Shown piece by piece: positions 1-5,383 of a stretch of DNA of 12,643 bases. Position numbers and translations under genes: made by a program. How positions within the stretch are numbered: position 1 is the first letter of the stretch; every line of letters begins with the position of its first letter. The stretch is from Chloroflexota bacterium (GTDB lineage Bacteria > Chloroflexota > Limnocylindria > QHBO01). The notes beneath the pieces are model-generated. The model had not been told where the DNA came from and searched no databases. It worked only from the letters and a program-made list of their open reading frames with translations. The DNA is taken from the NCBI GenBank assembly GCA_013694645.1, contig JACDBZ010000037.1, positions 1-12,643 of the forward strand. The letters are read 5' to 3'.

Positions 1-620
1 GCAAGAACCCCACGATGTGCAACTCATGCTTCCAGTTCATGGCCGATCACCACGGCGGGGCGGAGATCGAATGCAGCTTCCTGTTCGCCGACATCCGAGG
101 GTCGACGACCCTGGCGGAGCGCATGGGCACCGCAGCCTTCCACGTGCTGCTGGACCGCTTCTACTCCACCGCGTCGTCGGTGGTGTTTGAGCACGATGGC
201 AGTGTCGACAAGTTCGTCGGTGACGAGATGGTCGCGATCTTCTTTCCGCTCCTCAGCGGAGAACGGCATGCGGCCAGGGCAGTCGAAGCCGCGCTGGCCC
301 TCCTGCGCGCCACCGGAAACGGAGAGCCCGACGGACCGTGGGCGCCCCTCGGCGCCGGCGTGCACACCGGCCCGGCCTGGGTCGGTGCCGTGGGCGAGGG
401 ATCGCACACCGAGCTCACAGCGCTCGGCGACACCGTTAACACCACGGCCCGCCTGGCGTCGGCAGCCGCGGCGGGAGAGGTGCTTGTGACGATCGACGCG
501 GCTTCGGCCGCCGGACTCGATCCGGAGCTTGAGCGACGATCCCTCGAGCTGAAGGGCAAGCAGCTGACCACCGAGGTGATCAGCCTCAACGTCAGCCTCG
601 CGCCATCTCCTATCGGCTGA
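1..620 (+). CDS. Class III adenylate/guanylate cyclase domain protein, 5'-truncated by window edge
   Basis: The frame is open from the left edge (codons read K-N-P-T before the Met at 15), so the true start probably lies outside the window. Class III cyclases make cAMP or cGMP from a nucleoside triphosphate. Numbering from the Met at 15, the core segment FADIRGST has the first metal-binding Asp at D26. DKFVGDE carries K66 and the second metal Asp D70. GDTVNTTAR supplies the transition-state Asn N142 and Arg R146. The catalytic set therefore looks complete. A CNSC (CxxC) segment precedes the domain, as I recall from similar cyclase-domain proteins where it follows an N-terminal region not seen here. 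No membrane segment is visible in the part present. The chain ends about 50 residues after the catalytic Arg, so the cyclase domain is C-terminal. Its last 11 bp overlap the end of the convergent relic at 610. ATP or GTP preference cannot be read from this sequence. Confidence 0.88.
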   Translation, partial: KNPTMCNSCFQFMADHHGGAEIECSFLFADIRGSTTLAERMGTAAFHVLLDRFYSTASSVVFEHDGSVDKFVGDEMVAIFFPLLSGERHAARAVEAALALLRATGNGEPDGPWAPLGAGVHTGPAWVGAVGEGSHTELTALGDTVNTTARLASAAAAGEVLVTIDAASAAGLDPELERRSLELKGKQLTTEVISLNVSLAPSPIG

Positions 621-786
621 GCACCTCCCGGACCTGGCCCAACTCGAGGAAGATCGTCTCGCCGTAGTTCTCGTCGACCCCGTGGTTATCGGTCGCGAGG
701 AAGACTTGACCATCGACGGCCACGGCCAGCCCCTCGAGCTTGTCGGGGACGGAGATGCCACTGCCCCGGCCCGGAGCGCGGTGCAT
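610..786 (-). pseudogene. Relic: C-terminal end of an esterase-like phytase family protein
   Basis: A minus-strand frame of 58 codons from an ATG at 784-786 contains VPDKLEGLAVAVDG, then FLATDNHGVDENYGET, then a short tail and a stop at 610-612. The pattern 'P-K-[LIV]-EG-[LIV]-A, DG, [ND]-DN-G-V-D, GET' is typical of the last strands of esterase-like phytase (Phytase-like, PF13449) proteins, from memory of the family. Those proteins are several hundred residues long. Here the upstream sequence is occupied by the SnoaL-like gene ending at 800, so about the last 50 residues of the family are all that remains. I read it as the 3' remnant of a truncated gene. Translation as a small protein from the ATG cannot be excluded, but I see no Shine-Dalgarno sequence. 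The family match is from memory and needs a profile search. Confidence 0.6.
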
Positions 787-799
787 AATGCCGATGCTC

Positions 800-1216
800 T
801 CAGTCTGCGGCGACGGGTTCCATCTTCTCAACCCATTGGCGCCGCCACTCGGGCGCCTCGAATGGACTGGCGAAGTAGTCTGTCTGGCGCGCGATTTTGC
901 CGTCGGGGCCGGTTTCCAGGATCGAAACGAGGCTAACGGGCGTGCCATCACCGTAATCGATGGTCGCCTCGGCCACCCAGGCCTCGCCCGGCCTCACGAT
1001 CCGACGGAGTGTGAGCTTCGGCGCTGATCCGGTCGCCGCTGGGTAGTTCTCGTTGACGGCCATCACGTTGTCGCGGCCACGGATGCGCTCCTCAGACTGT
1101 GGCCACTCCTGGACCATGTCTTCCGACGCCATGTCCGGAATCCGACGCGCCAGCTCCTGCACATCGCCTGATGCGTACAGGTCGCGCAGCGCGCGCTCCA
1201 TCGTGTCGTTGTCCAT
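800..1216 (-). CDS. SnoaL-like / NTF2-like fold protein
   Basis: This 138-residue protein has the size and layout of the SnoaL-like (polyketide cyclase-related) NTF2 superfamily. It starts with a helical segment (MERALRDLYASGD), followed by 'G-R-D-N-V' near residue 47. Alternating strands come after it, including RIVRPGEAWVAEATIDYGDG and VSLVSILETGPDGKI, and it ends with a YF-ASPFEAPEWR tail. Such proteins form a cone-shaped pocket and are mostly cytosolic. Known members are isomerases, hydrolases or ligand binders, so no reaction can be assigned. The start is well supported: AAGGAGG lies 7 nt before the ATG at 1214-1216. A 13-bp palindrome lies 55-67 bp upstream of the start and may be an operator. 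Downstream, 13 bp separate its stop from the phytase-like relic. There is no clear functional link to its neighbours. Confidence 0.85.
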   Translation of the reverse strand: MDNDTMERALRDLYASGDVQELARRIPDMASEDMVQEWPQSEERIRGRDNVMAVNENYPAATGSAPKLTLRRIVRPGEAWVAEATIDYGDGTPVSLVSILETGPDGKIARQTDYFASPFEAPEWRRQWVEKMEPVAAD

Positions 1217-1271
1217 CGGACGCCTCCTTTGCTCGGGTCGCGCGGCGGACCGCCACCGGTCGGAGACCGCG

Positions 1272-1284
1272 CGATGTCACATCG
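1272..1284. promoter_or_regulatory. Perfect 13-bp palindrome upstream of the SnoaL-like gene (candidate operator)
   Basis: CGATGT-c-ACATCG is a perfect 6-1-6 inverted repeat, 55-67 bp upstream of the SnoaL-like start and on its promoter side. No regulator gene is next to it and no second copy was noticed. A dimeric transcription factor site is possible, but so is chance. Confidence 0.25.
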
Positions 1285-1459
1285 AAGTGTGCTCCCGGCA
1301 CCGTGCGACGTCGACCCACTTATCCACCACTTTTTTCATTCCGCCCCCGGGTCGCTGACCGCTCGCGATCCAGTCGTCCAGCTCGTCGAGCGCAGGGAGC
1401 AGATCCGCGACACTCGGCAGCACCGCGTCCGGCGGGTCACCGGCGATGGCATGCTGCAC
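1277..1459 (-). CDS. Doubtful short ORF of 60 codons, possible gene relic
   Basis: A minus-strand frame from a GTG at 1457-1459 to a TGA at 1277-1279 encodes an acidic, helix-like stretch (VADLLPALDELDDWIASGQ) and a basic tail (GMKKVVDKWVDVARC). Its codons mostly end in G or C, as in real genes nearby, and its composition is unlike the Arg/Ser/Pro-rich shadows around it. The frame stays open upstream into the divergent oxidoreductase gene, where it turns into unlikely sequence. It could be a small protein or the tail of a lost gene. I recognise no family and see no clear ribosome binding site. Its stop lies inside the palindrome at 1272-1284. Confidence 0.25.
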   Translation of the reverse strand: MQHAIAGDPPDAVLPSVADLLPALDELDDWIASGQRPGGGMKKVVDKWVDVARCREHTSM

Positions 1460-1543
1460 GCCGGTGGTGGCCGCATGCGACCCGGGACCGCATGGGCACC
1501 GCTGTTGGCCGCCTTCTTGGGAATCTGACCGACCCGCCGATGG

Positions 1544-1549
1544 TAGCCT
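1544..1549 (+). promoter_or_regulatory. -10-like box immediately upstream of the F420-dependent oxidoreductase
   Basis: TAGCCT fits the TANNNT form of a sigma-70 -10 element and ends 7 nt before the ATG at 1557. Transcription would then begin at or next to the start codon, giving a leaderless mRNA. The only Shine-Dalgarno-like bases, AAGG, touch the ATG and are too close to work. No good -35 was found. Confidence 0.35.
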
Positions 1550-1556
1550 CGCAAGG

Positions 1557-2510
1557 ATGTCGACAGGCCACGTGACGAATCCGCCGGAACGCCGTCCGTT
1601 TCGCTTCGGGCTGATCCTCGATTCGCGTGGCGCCACGCGCGACGGCGTTGTCGAGCTTGCGCGACAGGCGGAGGTGGCCGGGATCGACGTGCTGCTGGGG
1701 ACCGATCACCTGGGCCGATGGGCAACCCTGCCTCTGCTCCAGGCCGCGGCGGAAGCCACGAGCATCCGCATCGGCTCGTTCGTCCTGAACAATGATCTGC
1801 GCCATCCGACGGTGCTCGCCCAGGAGCTGACGACCATCGACGCCATCACCGGCGGCAGGCTGGAGATCGGAATCGGCGCGGGATGGAACCGCACGGAATA
1901 CGAGGCGGCCGGGCTGAGCTTCGACCCTGCGGGAATGCGCGTGGGGCGCATGCAGGCCTCGCTGCGCATGTTGAAGCAGGCGATGCGCGAGGGACGGATC
2001 GACCATCCCGCGGACGAAGCCTACCCGGCGATCCATCAGCAGGATCTGCCGATGTCGGTCCAGCGCCCGCATCCACCACTCATGGTCGGTGGCGGCGGCC
2101 CGCTCGTCCTGCGCTTCGCCGCGCGGGAGGCCGACATCGTGGGCATCGACCCGCGCTCATTGCCCGCAGGCGGCGCCGATCCAGCCGACGTCACCGAAGC
2201 CGCCGTCGACCGCAAGATCGGCTGGATCCGGGAGGCGGCAGCCGACCGATGGGCCCACATCGAGATCAACATTGCGCTCTTCGAGGTCGATCCCGAATTC
2301 CACTCCCGAAGTGGGGCGCCGCCGAAGCGCAGCCGCGCCATCAGCGAGGCCGACGTCGCGGGCAGCCCGCACTACCTCACCGGCGATGCGAAGGAGATGA
2401 TCGAGACTCTTCTCGCGCGCCGCGAACGCTGGGGCATCAGCTACATCGCGCTGCGACCGCAGCATCTGCCCGTCATGGCCCCGGTCCTCGCGCGTCTGGC
2501 GTCTGTCTAG
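1557..2510 (+). CDS. LLM-class F420-dependent oxidoreductase (TIGR03621 / MSMEG_2516-like)
   Basis: This 317-residue protein belongs to the luciferase-like monooxygenase fold. Members of this branch use deazaflavin coenzyme F420 for hydride transfer to small organic substrates in the cytosol. It opens with PFRFGLIL near residue 14, and VLLGTDHLGRWATLPLL follows at about 45-61. The family core is HPTVLAQELTTIDAITGGRL, then EIGIGAGWNRTEYEAAG, at about 83-119. A later block reads PPLMVGGGGPLVLRFAAREADIVGI. The size (about 290-320 residues) and these blocks match the 'probable F420-dependent oxidoreductase, MSMEG_2516 family'. The frame is open further upstream to 1446, but the Met at 1557 fits the family start and the -10-like box at 1544. 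No F420 biosynthesis gene is in the window, so cofactor use is inferred from family. The last 38 bp overlap the convergent gene ending at 2473. The physiological substrate is unknown. Confidence 0.88.
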   Translation: MSTGHVTNPPERRPFRFGLILDSRGATRDGVVELARQAEVAGIDVLLGTDHLGRWATLPLLQAAAEATSIRIGSFVLNNDLRHPTVLAQELTTIDAITGGRLEIGIGAGWNRTEYEAAGLSFDPAGMRVGRMQASLRMLKQAMREGRIDHPADEAYPAIHQQDLPMSVQRPHPPLMVGGGGPLVLRFAAREADIVGIDPRSLPAGGADPADVTEAAVDRKIGWIREAAADRWAHIEINIALFEVDPEFHSRSGAPPKRSRAISEADVAGSPHYLTGDAKEMIETLLARRERWGISYIALRPQHLPVMAPVLARLASV

Positions 2511-3567
2511 ATCGCCAGCGCGGCGGTGCCGCGCCGCGACCGGTACCCCAGGTCGCATCGCCGATACGGCCGCTTTCGGCGGCCGGTTGGCGTGGGCGGT
2601 AGGCGGTCAGGAGCTCGTCAACCGCTCGCCCTTGACTCATCGCGACGCACGGATCCTGGAACGGGCACGTTGGACAATGGTCCGCGGAGGGCGTCGGATA
2701 CAGGAGCGGGTTCGGCCCAAGCATGTCGAGCGCGATGCTTCCCACGCGCGTTCCCGCCAGCTCGAACTCACGCGGGCTGCGCGCGATCCATGTCCGGCGG
2801 AACGCGTCGGTGGCATCCACCCGGACCTCCTCCACCGACTGGTCGCTCCCGACCCAGGCTCGTTGGTGCTGCGGAAATGACCGTCCCCCGCCGCCCGCCA
2901 CGTTCTGTGCCACATGCGTCGTCGGCTCGGATGGCGGCGCCATCGGTACCGCATCGGCGAGATCGATCCGCAGCTCGTTGCTGATGGTTCCGACAATGGT
3001 GAGGCCGGGGTAGGCGGTCTGCCAGCCCCACGAATCGATGATATCCGCGTCCGAGAGGCGGAGCTGCTGCTCGCTGGTCCAGGCGCCGCGACTGATACGG
3101 TGATGGACCGCCCAGTACCGATCCGCCTCATCGGTGACGAGCAGGTCGATGCGACCGGCACAGTCGACCGGCATGCCTCGCGCATCGAGGAGCCCCTGCC
3201 CGGGCGTCCGTGGATCAGGTACCCGCGCTTCATAGCCCGATGTCACGCGGATCGGCGCGAACCTGTCGACCGCCGGGGCCCACCGGAAGTAGCGCGCGAG
3301 GATCGCCTCGGCGAGGTCGAGCTCCGGCGATGCCGCAGGCAGGAAGCGCGGAAGCGCGGCCAGCGAGAGTCGCTCGACCATCGATCGGTCCCAGTCCCAC
3401 ATGCCCGGGAAGTAGTAGACCGCCAGCGCCTCGCGAATGGCATCGGCCAGATCGAGCCCGCCGTCCGCGATCGGCTCGAGGTTCTGACGTGACGGCGATC
3501 CGAGCTCCCATTGGCGCCGGCATCGGCGGAACGAGGTCAGCTCTTCGGTGGAGATGAGGGTGCGCAT
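2473..3567 (-). CDS. RecB/Cas4-like PD-(D/E)XK fold protein with Fe-S cysteines and degenerate active site
   Basis: This 364-residue protein has the layout of RecB-type PD-(D/E)XK proteins carrying a 4Fe-4S cluster (Cas4, AddB, Dna2). One cysteine sits in the N-terminal helix (C16, in LTSFRRCRRQWELG, where relatives read 'S.l..y..Cpr.f'). Three lie near the C-terminus in the spacing C298-x2-C301-x5-C307. Between them are E113 (SGYEARV), the motif II Asp D141 (GRIDLLV) and a QTAY segment at 183-186. The motif expected to read like 'vvDhKT' is instead YWAVHHRIS at 151-159, so the acidic residue and the catalytic Lys are replaced by His and Arg. I infer the DNA-binding fold and cluster are kept while nuclease activity is doubtful. 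The last 55 residues or so are low-complexity and overlap the convergent oxidoreductase gene. It starts 3 bp after the small upstream gene, which implies co-transcription and translational coupling. No CRISPR array or helicase is nearby. The fold call rests on motifs seen by eye. Confidence 0.65.
   Translation of the reverse strand: MRTLISTEELTSFRRCRRQWELGSPSRQNLEPIADGGLDLADAIREALAVYYFPGMWDWDRSMVERLSLAALPRFLPAASPELDLAEAILARYFRWAPAVDRFAPIRVTSGYEARVPDPRTPGQGLLDARGMPVDCAGRIDLLVTDEADRYWAVHHRISRGAWTSEQQLRLSDADIIDSWGWQTAYPGLTIVGTISNELRIDLADAVPMAPPSEPTTHVAQNVAGGGGRSFPQHQRAWVGSDQSVEEVRVDATDAFRRTWIARSPREFELAGTRVGSIALDMLGPNPLLYPTPSADHCPTCPFQDPCVAMSQGRAVDELLTAYRPRQPAAESGRIGDATWGTGRGAAPPRWRSRQTPDARGPGP
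2518..2534. terminator. GC-rich hairpin just after the oxidoreductase stop codon
   Basis: GCGCGGC-GGT-GCCGCGC is a perfect 7-bp stem with a 3-nt loop, starting 8 bp after the stop at 2508-2510. No T-run follows, so it is not a classic intrinsic terminator. GC-rich genomes often use hairpins without T-tracts. It lies inside the 3' end of the oppositely oriented gene at 2473-3567, within its low-complexity tail. Confidence 0.35.
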
Positions 3568-3570
3568 CGG

Positions 3571-3876
3571 TCAATGGCCGTGCGGCCAGGGCTCGTCGAG
3601 AGGCCAGCGACAGCGGTCGATGCCGCCGGTCATCGACTCGAGCTCGGCGAGCAGGTCGTCCAGGATGACCGCACAGCGTGCCCGGTCCTCAACCGGCCAC
3701 GTCCCGCCGTAGTAGATCCAGGCTTCGGGCTCCTCATCGATTCGTGCTGCCGGCAGGAGGCTGCCAGCGCGAATGGCGGCATACCGGTATTGCTCGCCCC
3801 GCCGCCCGAGATACAGCAGATCGCCAGCAGACGGCGGAGAGTCCAGAATCGCGTCGAGCAGATCCTCGCGGTGCAC
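3571..3876 (-). CDS. Uncharacterised 101-residue acidic protein, first gene of a two-gene unit
   Basis: I do not recognise the family. The chain starts MHREDLLDAILDSP and has a central LLYLGRRGEQYRYAAIRAGS segment, then EAWIYYGGTWPVEDRARCAVILDDLLAELESM, and ends in a His/Trp/Pro-rich tail (WPLDEPWPHGH). It looks soluble and mixed alpha/beta, with no signal peptide or membrane helix. Only two cysteines are present (in RARC and DRCRW), so no metal site is evident. The start is a GTG at 3874-3876. GGGAG lies about 9 nt upstream, and a TATCAT -10-like box is at 3902-3907. Its stop is 3 bp from the start of the Cas4-like gene, so the two are probably one transcript and may work together. The plausible composition, the ribosome binding site and the tight junction support a real gene. 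Confidence 0.7.
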   Translation of the reverse strand: MHREDLLDAILDSPPSAGDLLYLGRRGEQYRYAAIRAGSLLPAARIDEEPEAWIYYGGTWPVEDRARCAVILDDLLAELESMTGGIDRCRWPLDEPWPHGH

Positions 3877-3901
3877 CGATCTTCACTCCCGAAGTCCCGC
3901 A

Positions 3902-3907
3902 ATGATA
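3902..3907 (-). promoter_or_regulatory. -10-like box for the small protein / Cas4-like unit
   Basis: On the minus strand this reads TATCAT, one base from TATAAT, and ends 25 nt before the GTG start at 3876, leaving room for the GGGAG ribosome binding site. No convincing -35 was seen at the usual distance. It lies in the 77-bp gap after the EVE gene, so this pair probably has its own promoter, although read-through from the SDR-EVE unit is possible. Confidence 0.3.
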
Positions 3908-3953
3908 CTCAGCCGGACTGATCGACCTCTCCGAGTCCAGGTGCCTCGCTGCG

Positions 3954-4373
3954 TCAGAGCTCCGCGCGCATCGCGCGGGCGATCCGTCCGAAGTCGTCCT
4001 CTTCGATCTCGAACATGCCCCGACGGAAGACGAAGCCCCATCTGCCCTTGTCCCGGATGAATGTCAGCGTCGCGATGAGCGGCTTCACGGGCACCTCGCT
4101 CGACGGGATCGGCTCAACCAGGCGGCGCCACGGATGGAAGTCCGGGCGCATCTCGGCCTGGTGTGGCTCGTCGTCCGTGACTCGGGCAATGGCCGTGAAT
4201 GCCTGGAGTTGCTCGCCGTCGGGGTATGTCGTGCGCGGCGAGTAGAACGCGATGAGGTCGCCCTTGTTCAATCGGCGCAGCGCGTGTGGTCGCCCGTGAT
4301 TTGCCTGCGTGAAGCCACCCTGCATCCCGACCAGCACGTGGTCGCGCGACACCGTGTTGACCCAATAGGCCAT
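3954..4373 (-). CDS. EVE domain-containing protein
   Basis: This 139-residue protein is essentially a single EVE (PUA-superfamily) domain. It begins AYWVNTVSRDHVLVG, followed by GGFTQANHGRPHALRRL, GDLIAFYSPRT, LQAFTAIARV, MRPDFHPWRR and FIRDKGRWGFVFRRGMFEI. These blocks run in the order known from the family, and the length is usual for a stand-alone member. EVE domains bind modified bases in nucleic acids and occur fused to restriction-type enzymes, but the role of stand-alone versions is poorly defined. The start is the ATG at 4371-4373, because the family begins right there. The longer reading of the frame enters the SDR gene. It lies 10 bp after the SDR stop, with no strong ribosome binding site, which suggests translational coupling. 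Next downstream on the same strand is the pair encoding the small protein and the Cas4-like protein. Confidence 0.88.
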   Translation of the reverse strand: MAYWVNTVSRDHVLVGMQGGFTQANHGRPHALRRLNKGDLIAFYSPRTTYPDGEQLQAFTAIARVTDDEPHQAEMRPDFHPWRRLVEPIPSSEVPVKPLIATLTFIRDKGRWGFVFRRGMFEIEEDDFGRIARAMRAEL

Positions 4374-4383
4374 CAGCGCGGGC

Positions 4384-5148
4384 TCATTGGGCGGTCCAGC
4401 CGCCGTCCACGCGCAACACGGTGCCAGTGACGAGTCCTGCGGCCGGCGACGCCAGGTAGAGGACCGCAGCGGCAACGTCGCCGGTCGAGCCAAAGCGACC
4501 GACCGGGATGCGCGCCAGCACATCGGCGGCGAAGTCAGGGTCATCCAGGCGTTCCGCTGTGCCCGGCGTCCGAATGAATGTCGGAGCGATGGCGTTGACC
4601 GTGACGCCGTGCGGCGCCCATTCCAGCGCCAGCACTCGGGTCAGCAGATTGACGCCGCCCTTGCTTGCGGAGTAGATCGCGTGGCGCGGGATGCCGACCA
4701 GGCCGGCCTGGGAGCTGAGGCTGACGATCCGTCCGTAGCCGCGCTCGACCATCGATCGAGCCACGGCCTGGGTCAGGAAGAACAGGCCCTTGAGGTTGAC
4801 GTCCATCATCTCGTCCCAATCGGCCTCGGTCACGTCAAGCGCGTCGTGGTTGCCTCCGAGGCCAGCGTTGTTGACGAGAATGTCGATCCGACCCTCCGCA
4901 TCGAGCACGCGCTGCGCGCCCTGCGCCACGGAGTCACCGTCGGTGACGTCCAGCTCGAGCGCAAGAGCCCTGCCACCGGCGGCCTCGACCTCGGCAACCA
5001 GCACGGCCACATCGTCCACGGAGCGGGCGCCGGCAGCCACCGTTGCTCCCGCGTGGGCCAGCGCCAGGACCAGGTCGTGTCCGATCCCGCGAGAGGCGCC
5101 GCTGACGATGGCGACCTGGCCTGCCAGGCTGAAGTCAGGGTGTTCCAT
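4384..5148 (-). CDS. SDR-family NAD(P)-dependent oxidoreductase
   Basis: This 254-residue classical short-chain dehydrogenase/reductase oxidises or reduces a carbonyl/alcohol group in the cytosol. The cofactor-binding motif is SGASRGIG (16-23, with Ser in place of the usual Thr). NNAG is at 93-96. The catalytic tetrad is N118, S146, Y159 and K163 (in YSASKGG). The C-terminus ends with VTGTVLRVDGGWTAQ, as in FabG-like and glucose-1-dehydrogenase-like members. R42 after the second strand (AAGARSVDD) suggests NADP(H), but weakly. The substrate cannot be told from sequence. The start at 5148 is preceded by a TAGCAT box only 9 nt away and no Shine-Dalgarno sequence, so the mRNA may be leaderless. 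It is the first gene of a probable two-gene unit with the EVE protein. Confidence 0.92.
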   Translation of the reverse strand: MEHPDFSLAGQVAIVSGASRGIGHDLVLALAHAGATVAAGARSVDDVAVLVAEVEAAGGRALALELDVTDGDSVAQGAQRVLDAEGRIDILVNNAGLGGNHDALDVTEADWDEMMDVNLKGLFFLTQAVARSMVERGYGRIVSLSSQAGLVGIPRHAIYSASKGGVNLLTRVLALEWAPHGVTVNAIAPTFIRTPGTAERLDDPDFAADVLARIPVGRFGSTGDVAAAVLYLASPAAGLVTGTVLRVDGGWTAQ

Positions 5149-5157
5149 GAGCAGCCG

Positions 5158-5163
5158 ATGCTA
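5158..5163 (-). promoter_or_regulatory. -10-like box immediately upstream of the SDR gene
   Basis: On the minus strand this reads TAGCAT (TANNNT form) and ends 9 nt before the ATG at 5148. With no Shine-Dalgarno sequence present, this fits a leaderless transcript, as in the oxidoreductase at 1557. No clear -35 was found. Confidence 0.35.
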
Positions 5164-5218
5164 CCCCTTACGCAATCGCTCGCTCAGGCGCACTTGTTGA
5201 CGTTGGCCAATTGCGTGC

Positions 5219-5362
5219 TCAGTATCCGCTGCCACCGCTGTCGCCGTTGTTGCACGCCGCGAGGACGCCGAGCAGCACGAGCCACCCGAGGCGAACGTGC
5301 TGAGCATGGGTGACGAGCCATCGATTGAGGGTATCCATGCGCTGGAATGCCGCATCGGGCAT
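5219..5362 (-). CDS. Tiny predicted lipoprotein (47 residues or fewer) at the end of the two-component operon
   Basis: A minus-strand frame from an ATG at 5360-5362 to a TGA at 5219-5221 encodes a short charged head (MPDAAFQRMDTLNRWLV), a hydrophobic core (RLGWLVLLGVLAAC) with a good lipobox (V-L-A-A-C, Cys at residue 36), and a tail of only 11 residues (NNGDSGGSGY) including the Gly/Ser run. Signal peptidase II would leave a diacylated peptide of about 12 residues. An internal ATG (MDTLNRW) gives a 39-residue version with a more usual signal peptide. No strong ribosome binding site is seen for either start. It begins 21 bp after the kinase stop on the same strand, so co-transcription is likely. 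The frame is too short for most gene callers. The lipobox and Gly/Ser tail make chance less likely, but truncation of a longer lipoprotein is possible. Confidence 0.5.
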   Translation of the reverse strand: MPDAAFQRMDTLNRWLVTHAQHVRLGWLVLLGVLAACNNGDSGGSGY

Positions 5363-5383
5363 GCCAACATGCAGTGAGCGACT

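Larger units (their letters stand above)
1217..1556. other. Intergenic region of 340 bp between divergent genes
   Basis: The SnoaL-like gene leaves this region leftward and the F420-dependent oxidoreductase leaves it rightward. It holds the ribosome binding site of the SnoaL-like gene (AAGGAGG, on the minus strand near 1224-1230), a 13-bp palindrome at 1272-1284, a doubtful short minus-strand ORF at 1277-1459, and a -10-like box at 1544-1549. I see no RNA gene, repeat array or mobile element remnant. Plus-strand frames crossing it give Arg/Pro/Ser-rich translations typical of non-coding frames in GC-rich DNA. Confidence 0.6.

Noticed and set aside
1446..1556. N-terminal extension of the F420-dependent oxidoreductase to an upstream ATG
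   Set aside because: The extra residues are not family-like, and family homology begins about 13 residues after the Met at 1557, which has a -10-like box just upstream.
2473..3876. A CRISPR-linked Cas4 locus
   Set aside because: There is no repeat-spacer array and no cas1, cas2 or effector gene in the window, and the active site of the Cas4-like protein is degenerate.
2301..3895. A 12-bp direct repeat (CACTCCCGAAGT at 2301 and 3884) around the Cas4-like unit, as possible attachment sites
   Set aside because: In 12.6 kb of DNA a few exact 12-bp matches are expected by chance. The left copy lies inside the oxidoreductase coding region and no integrase is present.
4387..5313. A 308-codon plus-strand frame opposite the SDR
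   Set aside because: It mirrors the SDR gene, whose motifs are complete, and shows no recognisable domain.
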